A stretch of DNA of 12,400 nt, taken from the NCBI GenBank assembly GCA_030597945.1, contig JAUVQW010000019.1, forward strand, positions 1-12,400, read 5' to 3'. How positions within the stretch are numbered: the stretch's first letter is position 1; every line of letters begins with the position of its first letter. The notes under the pieces are model-generated. The model worked only from the letters and a program-made list of their open reading frames with translations, did not search any database and was not told where the DNA came from. This document shows positions 7,135-12,400 of this stretch, one piece after another. The stretch comes from Actinomycetes bacterium. Lineage in GTDB: Bacteria; Actinomycetota; Aquicultoria; CAJVYJ01. A program made the position numbers and the translations under genes.

Positions 7135-7815
7135 TTAACCTTCTTCTCGCTCCCCTTCTTTACCCGGTGCAGCTTCCTCGGCCTCTTCACCCTCTGGGAC
7201 TTCTTCACCTTCAGCAACCTCTTCGAGTTCTTCCTCAACGACTTCCTCCACAATAGCAGCCGGTGGGACAATGGATGCGATCGTATCGTCCTCATCGTTA
7301 AGTATAGAATATTTATCACTCAAGGCGACGTCCCCTACTCTAAAACTGTCACCAATGGCAATGTCTGTAATGTCAGCTTCTATACTGCTAGGTACATCCA
7401 TCGGCAAGGCTTCCACTAAGAGTTCACGATGTCCGACATTCATCACGCCGCCCTCTTTTAAACCGACACTATCACCAATAATAACTATGGGGACATTTGA
7501 GTGTATTTTTTGATCCAGGGCTATCATCTGGAAATCCACGTGGATGACATTATCCTTTACTGGATTTCGCTGAATCTCCTTTAAGATCACGGTAGGAGGT
7601 TCTTTTTCGCTTGCAAGGTTAAGCTTGATTACGACATTAGATCCAGCCCCACTGTGTGTAAGATCAAAAAATTCTTTCGCATCGACCCTTACTTTAAGTG
7701 GCTGGTTTCCTTTTCCGTAAACGATAGCGGGAAGGCCTCCTTCGTTCCTGATCCTTCTAGCTTCCTGCTTTCCTTTTTCTTCTCTTTTCTCAGCTTTTAG
7801 CTCTACTATCTCCAT
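7135..7815 (-). CDS. rplY: 50S ribosomal protein bL25, CTC (general stress protein) type
   Basis: bL25 binds 5S rRNA in the large subunit. This is the long CTC/TL5 form. The N-terminal 5S-binding beta-barrel occupies about residues 1-90 (EARRIRNEGGLPAIVYGKG, VILKEIQRNPVKDNVIHVDF), and the TL5 C-terminal domain about 95-185 (SNVPIVIIGDSVGLKEGG, DVPSSIEADITDIAIGDS). A strongly acidic Glu/Ala/Gly tail follows from about 189 to 226. Such acidic tails are common in CTC proteins. The ATG (7813-7815) has an excellent Shine-Dalgarno, GAGGTGA, about five bases upstream. A promoter candidate (TTGACT, 16 bases, TAAAAT) lies immediately before it, which suggests that rplY is transcribed separately from glmU-prs. 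Confidence 0.96.
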   Translation of the reverse strand: MEIVELKAEKREEKGKQEARRIRNEGGLPAIVYGKGNQPLKVRVDAKEFFDLTHSGAGSNVVIKLNLASEKEPPTVILKEIQRNPVKDNVIHVDFQMIALDQKIHSNVPIVIIGDSVGLKEGGVMNVGHRELLVEALPMDVPSSIEADITDIAIGDSFRVGDVALSDKYSILNDEDDTIASIVPPAAIVEEVVEEELEEVAEGEEVPEGEEAEEAAPGKEGEREEG

Positions 7816-7833
7816 TTTTTCACCTCAAAAGTG

Positions 7834-7861
7834 ATTTTACCCACTTGGTGCCTTTAGTCAA
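7834..7861 (-). promoter_or_regulatory. Sigma-70-like promoter candidate for rplY
   Basis: On the minus strand TTGACT (7856-7861) and TAAAAT (7834-7839) are separated by 16 bases, a close match to the housekeeping consensus. The predicted leader before the rplY ATG is only about 12 bases and begins near the Shine-Dalgarno, which is short. The hexamers are seen; activity is inferred. Confidence 0.5.
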
Positions 7862-7989
7862 GTAATTAAGCCGATTTTATTTAAATACGTCTATTTAATA
7901 TTTTTTCATCTTTAATAGCGACTTAACGACGTAGTGCAAATCGGGTAATTTTATTATTTTAGTCTTACCCCAAAAATGTATCGATCCTA

Positions 7990-8952
7990 TTAAAACCCGT
8001 CATCACCAAAGAGAGTGCTTACTGATTCATCTTCATAGACATTATTTATGGCTTGGGAAAATAGCGGCGCGATAGAAAGGATGGTTAGTTTATCCAATTT
8101 CTTTTCCGGCGCAAGTGGGATTGTATTAGTTAGTACCAGTTCTTTTATCGGAGACTCCTCTATCCTTTCAATGGCGGGACCAGATAGCACTCCATGAGTG
8201 GCACTGGCATATATCTCAGTCGCCCCTTCTCTAATAAGAGTCTTCGCACCCTCCGTAATAGTTCCGGCGGTATCGATCATATCATCCACAAGTAAAGCTA
8301 TTTTTCCTTTAACCTCTCCGACTACCTGCCCTACTTCGACCACATTATGATCGGGTCTTGTTTTGTGAAGTATTGCAAGCCCCGAATCGAGCTTGTCGGA
8401 GAATTTTTTTGCAAGCTTTACTCTACCTACGTCCGGTGAGACTACGACCAAGTTTTTTAATTTCTTTTTGGAAAAATAATTTACAAGTATCGGAAGAGCT
8501 GTTAGATGATCTACGGGAATATCGAAAAACCCCTGAATCTGCCCAGCGTGAAGATCCATAGTCACGACTCTATCGATACCTGTATTTTGTAAAAGATCGG
8601 CGATTAATTTTGCCGTTATCGGCTCTCTTGAAGTTGTCTTTTTATCCTGCCTTGAATAGCCATAATGAGGAATGACCGCAGATACCCGTTTGGCTGAAGC
8701 TCTTTTCAAAGCATCGGCCATAATAAGAAGCTCCATGATGTTCTTATTTACCGGAGTGGATAGCGTCTGGATCAAGAAGACGTCCGCCCCCCTAACGCTC
8801 TCTAAGAATTTTACGTATATCTCACCGTCGCTAAATTGGGATATTTTGACTTTTCCAGGATCGATTCCCAGTGCGTCTACGATCTCATTACCTAAAATAG
8901 GGTTCGATCTACCCGAAAAGACCATGATCCTTTTACTTGCCGGCTTCATCAT
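7990..8952 (-). CDS. prs: Ribose-phosphate pyrophosphokinase (PRPP synthase)
   Basis: This enzyme makes PRPP from ribose 5-phosphate and ATP, feeding purine, pyrimidine, NAD, His and Trp synthesis in the cytoplasm. The 320 residues match class I PRPP synthases. Signatures in order are FSDGEIYVKF (40-49), the ATP-binding loop RQDKKTTSREPITAK (101-115), DLHAGQIQGFFDIPVDHL (133-150) with catalytic H135, VVSPDVGRVKLAKKF (170-184), and the PRPP-binding loop VDDMIDTAGT (222-231). The first of two adjacent ATG codons (8950-8952) overlaps the glmU TGA by ATGA. GGGGAGG lies about 12 bases upstream of it and farther from the second ATG, so the first is preferred. The overlap indicates translational coupling with glmU. 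No clear terminator follows the stop. Confidence 0.97.
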   Translation of the reverse strand: MMKPASKRIMVFSGRSNPILGNEIVDALGIDPGKVKISQFSDGEIYVKFLESVRGADVFLIQTLSTPVNKNIMELLIMADALKRASAKRVSAVIPHYGYSRQDKKTTSREPITAKLIADLLQNTGIDRVVTMDLHAGQIQGFFDIPVDHLTALPILVNYFSKKKLKNLVVVSPDVGRVKLAKKFSDKLDSGLAILHKTRPDHNVVEVGQVVGEVKGKIALLVDDMIDTAGTITEGAKTLIREGATEIYASATHGVLSGPAIERIEESPIKELVLTNTIPLAPEKKLDKLTILSIAPLFSQAINNVYEDESVSTLFGDDGF

Positions 8953-10352
8953 TTGCTGCCTGTTCCTCCCCTTTTGTGTTTCTTAGTTGCTTTATCACGA
9001 TGTTTTTTAGCCCATCCCTCAATGTTTCTTTGCTCTGACCGCTCTATCCCCAACCCACCGCTTGGTACGTCTTTAGAAATGACTGATCCCGCCCCCGTCA
9101 TCGAACCCGCTCCAAACCTGACCGGTGATATTATCATCGTATCGCTCCCGATAAAAACGTCGTCTTCTATGACGGCTTCCCATTTGTTAACGCCATCGTA
9201 ATTACAGGTAATACTTCCGGCGCCGATATTTACGTGCTCCCCGATCTTCGTATCGCCAATATAGCTAAGATGAGGGACCTTGCTGTTCTTTCCGAGCGTG
9301 GACTTCTTCAACTCTACAAATGTTCCCGCTTTACCGCCGGATTTAATGCGAGTGCCGGGCCGAAGTGATGCGAAAGGCCCCACGGCCACATGGTCATCTA
9401 GAACCGCCCCGTTGACGTAGGACGACTGGATAATTGCATTATCTCCGATCTTAGTATCACTTATCTTTACAGACGGCCCGATCTCGCAGTCTTTTCCGAT
9501 CTGCGTTCGTCCATTTATAAAAGAGTTGGGAAAAACAGTCGTGTCTTTCTCTATCGTTACGTCTGTTCCAATAAACGATGTTTCCGGCAGATGAAAGGTG
9601 ACACCATTTAACATGTGATCCATTTTAATCCTGTTTCCTATTATCGATTCCGCCTCGGCTAGCTGTATCCTGGAATTGACTCCCTTGGTCTCAACCTCAC
9701 TGGCCTCAACGAAGACTATCTGCTTACCGTTGTCGCTTAGAATCTTTATAACGTCCGTAAGGTAGTACTCTTTTTGATCGTTATCGTTGGAGACAGACTC
9801 TAAAGCTGAAAATAGCTCCTCTTTTTCAAGACAATACATACCGGCGTTAATAAGATCGATCTCTCGCTCGCTTGGAGTTGCATCTCTTTCCTCGACTACT
9901 CCTTTGACTTCAAGGCTGCTACTCAGGATGACGCGACCGTAACCCGCCGGATCCTCGACTCTGGCCGTAAGGATTGCAGCTGCGGCCTTGCTTTCCGCTC
10001 TACTATCGATCAATTTCTTTAGAGTATCGCTGCTAATAAGAGGTGTGTCACCGGATAGTATCAGTATCTGACCATCGTAATCTTTAAAAGCGTCCCTAGC
10101 AACCTTGACGGCATGCCCTGTGCCCAGCTGTTCGTTTTGGTAAACGGACTCGGCCAAATCCGATATCTGGCTCTCCACCGTCTCGCCGCCATGACCCACG
10201 ACTACGATTATCTTCTTTGGTGATAGGGCTTCTACCGCATCGATGACATAGGAAAGCATGGATTTGTCGCATATCTTATGCATCATTTTGGGCGTCGCGG
10301 ATTTCATCCGTTTACCGAGCCCCGCTGCGAGAATAATCGCGGCAAAGTCCAA
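8949..10352 (-). CDS. glmU: Bifunctional UDP-N-acetylglucosamine pyrophosphorylase / glucosamine-1-phosphate N-acetyltransferase
   Basis: GlmU acetylates glucosamine 1-phosphate and couples the product to UTP, giving UDP-GlcNAc for peptidoglycan. The 467-residue protein is complete. The uridylyltransferase domain (about 1-230) has LAAGLGKRMKS (8-18), QLGTGHA (75-81), GDTP (101-104) and NAG (169-171). The left-handed beta-helix acetyltransferase domain (about 250-445) contains RPGTRIK (331-337), HLSYIGD (361-367) with the catalytic H361, NIGAGSITCNYDG (375-387) and VFIGSD. A short Lys/Arg-rich tail (about 449-467) follows the fold; its role is unknown. The start is TTG at 10350-10352, with GGAG eight bases upstream and the conserved LAAG motif at the expected distance. 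It is the first gene of the overlapping glmU-prs pair. The AT-rich 155-base region upstream holds repeated GAACAAT motifs. Confidence 0.97.
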   Translation of the reverse strand: MDFAAIILAAGLGKRMKSATPKMMHKICDKSMLSYVIDAVEALSPKKIIVVVGHGGETVESQISDLAESVYQNEQLGTGHAVKVARDAFKDYDGQILILSGDTPLISSDTLKKLIDSRAESKAAAAILTARVEDPAGYGRVILSSSLEVKGVVEERDATPSEREIDLINAGMYCLEKEELFSALESVSNDNDQKEYYLTDVIKILSDNGKQIVFVEASEVETKGVNSRIQLAEAESIIGNRIKMDHMLNGVTFHLPETSFIGTDVTIEKDTTVFPNSFINGRTQIGKDCEIGPSVKISDTKIGDNAIIQSSYVNGAVLDDHVAVGPFASLRPGTRIKSGGKAGTFVELKKSTLGKNSKVPHLSYIGDTKIGEHVNIGAGSITCNYDGVNKWEAVIEDDVFIGSDTMIISPVRFGAGSMTGAGSVISKDVPSGGLGIERSEQRNIEGWAKKHRDKATKKHKRGGTGSK

Positions 10353-10389
10353 GAGAGCTTCTCCGTTTCTTTAGGGCGGATAAGGAACC

Positions 10390-10455
10390 ATAATTGTTCT
10401 TATAAGAAATACCATAAAGGTAAATAATTGTTCAAGAGTAAATATAATATTGTTC
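10390..10455 (-). promoter_or_regulatory. Three direct GAACAAT repeats in the glmU upstream region
   Basis: On the minus strand GAACAATTAT occurs twice exactly (10424-10433 and 10390-10399, 34 bases apart), and GAACAATATT once more (10455 down to 10446). A perfect 12-base palindrome, TTCTTATAAGAA (10397-10408), overlaps the copy nearest glmU. The -35-like TTGAAC overlaps the middle copy, but no convincing -10 sits at the right distance. The repeats could be operator sites for an unknown regulator or chance in AT-rich DNA. Confidence 0.35.
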
Positions 10456-10507
10456 CCTATTTTTTTGCAGTCATTTTAAAAAGTTTTATTAATATTGCTT
10501 CAAAAAG

Positions 10508-11233
10508 CTAGGCTACCTTTCTAACATCGGAGACCCAAGTATCGGGACCTTTTTTTTCGTCATGCCATACGTAGTAGCCCGCCCGGTCTCGTTCAAGTTG
10601 ATCATGTATGGGCGATGAGTTTTTGTCATCGATTATCTTCATCCCATCTCCAACCGGCATCTCATCAAAGGTCATCATTACAATTGAATCGACATTGTCG
10701 GTCCTAAGCTCCCTTATATCTAGCACAAGAAAAGTCTCTCCGGCCTCCAACGAACCGATTGATATACTCATTTTTTCAGTTGCTTCCAAAAGTATTTCTT
10801 CTCCCAGAAACCGCTCGGCCATGGGAAATAATATCTGGTCCTCTTTGTCAATATGCTCGCGAATGACAAGTATTATAGCCCTTCCCTTCTCGAGAAGATC
10901 ACTTTTGAAGCTGGCTGCGTCCTCCTTGTTTCTCAAGAGAAAGATAAGTTCTTGGAACTTGATGTTGTTACTCTTAAATGCTTCATGCTCAAGATATAAC
11001 ATCTTTAATGGGCCTTCTCCCATTCCCGGCATCTTGCCAAGTAGTGGAAACAGTATCTCCTCTTCCTTTAATAAGTGCTTTTTTACAACGCTTTCGATAA
11101 AGCCGGCATCTTTGATGACGTGTTCGCTTTCTCCGCCGTCGTTCTCGAAATCATCTAAACTCTTTTCCAACCTTTTTAATTGTCTTAAGACTATTTTGTG
11201 ATCCGCTGATAATAGGTCGGTAGCTCTCGCCAT
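10508..11233 (-). CDS. Hemerythrin HHE-domain protein fused to DUF2249
   Basis: The 241-residue soluble protein has two parts. Residues 1-145 form a four-helix hemerythrin-like bundle with a complete set of candidate di-iron ligands: H12, H53, E57, H83, H127 and E131. The two KHLLKEEEILFP / EHIDKEDQILFP segments are typical of the family. Residues about 168-240 match the DUF2249 pattern (LVLDIRELR, ending in YYVWHDEKKGPDTWVSDVRK). HHE proteins bind O2 or NO, or deliver iron to damaged Fe-S clusters (the YtfE/RIC group). DUF2249 often accompanies them or other nitrogen-oxide-related proteins, but its role is not known. The ATG (11231-11233) follows AGGTGA by about four bases. It is divergent from a PAS-domain sensor across 177 bases and separated from glmU by 155 bases, so it is probably a single-gene unit. 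The exact ligand (O2, NO or iron) cannot be decided. Confidence 0.88.
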   Translation of the reverse strand: MARATDLLSADHKIVLRQLKRLEKSLDDFENDGGESEHVIKDAGFIESVVKKHLLKEEEILFPLLGKMPGMGEGPLKMLYLEHEAFKSNNIKFQELIFLLRNKEDAASFKSDLLEKGRAIILVIREHIDKEDQILFPMAERFLGEEILLEATEKMSISIGSLEAGETFLVLDIRELRTDNVDSIVMMTFDEMPVGDGMKIIDDKNSSPIHDQLERDRAGYYVWHDEKKGPDTWVSDVRKVA

Positions 11234-11335
11234 CTGCTCACCTTTTTACTCGTCTTTCGATTTTATAAAAAATTTTCTGATATTATCTATACCCCTAAGT
11301 GAAATTGTTAGTTAGTGCAAACGTCGTCCGCTAAT

Positions 11336-11364
11336 TTAGCTAGAAATACTAGTCATAATATATT
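11336..11364 (+). promoter_or_regulatory. Weak promoter candidate for the PAS-domain sensor gene
   Basis: TTAGCT (11336-11341) and TATATT (11359-11364) are separated by 17 bases in the divergent intergenic region, 46 bases before the plus-strand start. The -10 is good but the -35 matches only three positions. No convincing promoter for the opposite gene was found, and no FNR-type TTGAT-N4-ATCAA site is present. Confidence 0.25.
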
Positions 11365-11410
11365 AAAATAAAGATGCAACGTGCCTGCTATAAATCATGC
11401 AAAGGTTGTT

Positions 11411-12400
11411 ATGGCAGAAACCTATAAAAGACTTAAGAAAAGTAACAGCGATTATCAAACCCTATTTAATAATGCTCCAATATCGCTTGTTGAGATAGAC
11501 TGGTCGGATGTGAAAGAGTTTATCGACAAGCTTAGGTTTAGCGGAGTAGACGATTTTGACCATCATTTTGAAACTCATATAGAAGACATCACCCACTGTA
11601 TCTCGCTAATAAAAATTATCACCGTTAATGATGCCGCCCTCGACCTCTTTAAGGCTAAAGACATAGAAGACTTTAAGCGAGGGGTTGGCAAGATGTTTAC
11701 CGAGGACTCTTTTGGACCTTTCAAAAACCAACTTGTCGCCTTTACAAACGGCGAACTTTCCTACGAAGATGAGAACGAGGGCATTGATCTTGAAGGTAAC
11801 CACCAAGCAGCAAAGATAACGGCCATTATTCTTGAAACCAACAATAAACCATGGTCACGAGTATTATATAGTGTCGAAGATATCACTTGGAAAAAAGAGT
11901 TTCAAAGATTCAAAGAAGAGAACGAGAGGAAATATGAACAGCTGCTGCAGACAGCTGATGAAGGCATTGGTATATCCGATTTGAGTAGCCGATTTACATA
12001 TGTAAACAAAAAACTTACGGAGATAACCGGTTACAGCTCAGACGAGATGATCGGGATGTCGATATTTAAGCTTTTTGATGAAGATAAGGAAGACGAGATC
12101 AAGGGACATATTAAAAGGCGTTTTAGCGGTATCAGTGAGAGATATGAGATAGAGGGCGTAAGAAAGGATGGCACCAAGGGTTGGGTACTACTCTCTGCTA
12201 GTCCCATTTATGACGAGGCCGGCCAGATAACCGGATCTCTGGGTATGGTCACCGAGATCACCAAAAGAAAAATGGCTGAGCAGACCCTGAAAGAAAAGGA
12301 AGAAAAGCTGTTAGAGAACGAGCGGCTCTATAGGATGTTGTCGGAAAACTCCGATAATGTGATCGCGGTAGTTAATAAAAAATTAGATATTACCTATTTA
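11411..12400 (+). CDS. Multi-PAS sensor protein, probably a histidine kinase (3' truncated)
   Basis: The frame starts at ATG 11411, five bases after AAAGG, and runs open to the window end, giving 330 residues; a GTG ten codons upstream has no better ribosome-binding site. Three PAS units can be seen. PAS1 (about 14-165) starts LFNNAPISLVEIDWSDVKEF and includes VNDAALDLFKAKD, a long PAS subtype common at the front of hybrid sensor kinases. PAS2 (about 175-290) is a typical PAS/PAC: YEQLLQTADEGIGISDL, YVNKKLTEITGYSSDEMIG and a C-terminal MVTEITKRKMAEQ. A Glu/Lys-rich coiled linker follows, and PAS3 begins near 313 (SENSDNVIAVVNKKLDITYL). No membrane segment is seen, so it is probably cytoplasmic. 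The output domain lies beyond the window: a histidine kinase is most likely, but GGDEF or another output is possible. Its divergence from the hemerythrin gene hints at a shared signal, which is unproven. Confidence 0.85.
   Translation, partial: MAETYKRLKKSNSDYQTLFNNAPISLVEIDWSDVKEFIDKLRFSGVDDFDHHFETHIEDITHCISLIKIITVNDAALDLFKAKDIEDFKRGVGKMFTEDSFGPFKNQLVAFTNGELSYEDENEGIDLEGNHQAAKITAIILETNNKPWSRVLYSVEDITWKKEFQRFKEENERKYEQLLQTADEGIGISDLSSRFTYVNKKLTEITGYSSDEMIGMSIFKLFDEDKEDEIKGHIKRRFSGISERYEIEGVRKDGTKGWVLLSASPIYDEAGQITGSLGMVTEITKRKMAEQTLKEKEEKLLENERLYRMLSENSDNVIAVVNKKLDITYL

Noticed and set aside
7002..7319. 105-codon minus-strand frame overlapping rplY and the rplY-pth gap
   Set aside because: It is a shifted frame of the acidic rplY tail, Lys/Arg-rich as expected from frame-shifted Glu codons, and spans the hairpin terminator candidate.
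7943..7970. GGGTAA/TTACCC hairpin downstream of prs
   Set aside because: It has only six base pairs, a loop of 16 bases or more and no U-tract, so I did not call it a terminator.
10608..11201. 197-codon open frame on the plus strand opposite the hemerythrin gene
   Set aside because: It is antisense to a protein with full family motifs, and its translation is Ser/Ile-rich low complexity with no recognisable domain.
11234..11410. FNR-, NsrR- or SigB-type regulatory site in the divergent region
   Set aside because: No TTGAT-N4-ATCAA dyad is present. GGGGTAT on the minus strand resembles a SigB -10, but the GTTT element is too far away.

Overview
The window is a chromosomal segment from a bacterium, probably a deep-branching Gram-positive lineage such as an anaerobic Actinobacteriota or Bacillota-like group. 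The evidence is the conserved block glmU-prs-rplY(ctc)-pth-mfd-PPIase-mazG on the minus strand, the CTC-type bL25 and the moderately AT-rich composition with frequent GTG and TTG starts. The sporulation genes spoVG and spoVT, which often sit in this block in endospore formers, are absent at the expected places. The taxonomic call is inference; no rRNA gene is present.

Layout. Bases 3-821 (+) hold the 3' end of a secreted, beta-rich protein, possibly PilX-like or pilus-associated. Bases 822-1150 are non-coding and carry degenerate heptamer repeats (GCGTAAG type) in inverted orientation at the two ends. Bases 1151-10352 (-) are the housekeeping block. Read in the direction of transcription it is glmU, prs (overlapping by 3 bases), a 174-base gap with a good promoter candidate, rplY, a hairpin terminator candidate, pth, a strong intrinsic terminator, mfd, a membrane-anchored parvulin foldase just after the mfd stop codon, a 13-bp intercistronic hairpin, and mazG. 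Bases 10508-11233 (-) encode a hemerythrin-DUF2249 protein. Divergent from it at 11411 (+) begins a multi-PAS sensor protein, probably a histidine kinase, cut by the window end.

Functional picture. GlmU makes UDP-GlcNAc for the wall and Prs makes PRPP for nucleotides. bL25 and Pth serve translation. Mfd couples DNA repair to transcription, MazG removes aberrant NTPs, and the parvulin folds exported proteins. The hemerythrin-DUF2249 protein probably senses or handles O2, NO or iron, and its divergent PAS neighbour may belong to the same response.

I found no mobile element, CRISPR array, tRNA or rRNA, and no convincing undescribed multi-gene system. The least ordinary items are the truncated beta-rich protein with its heptamer-repeat spacer, the triple GAACAAT repeat upstream of glmU, and the hemerythrin-DUF2249/PAS divergent pair.
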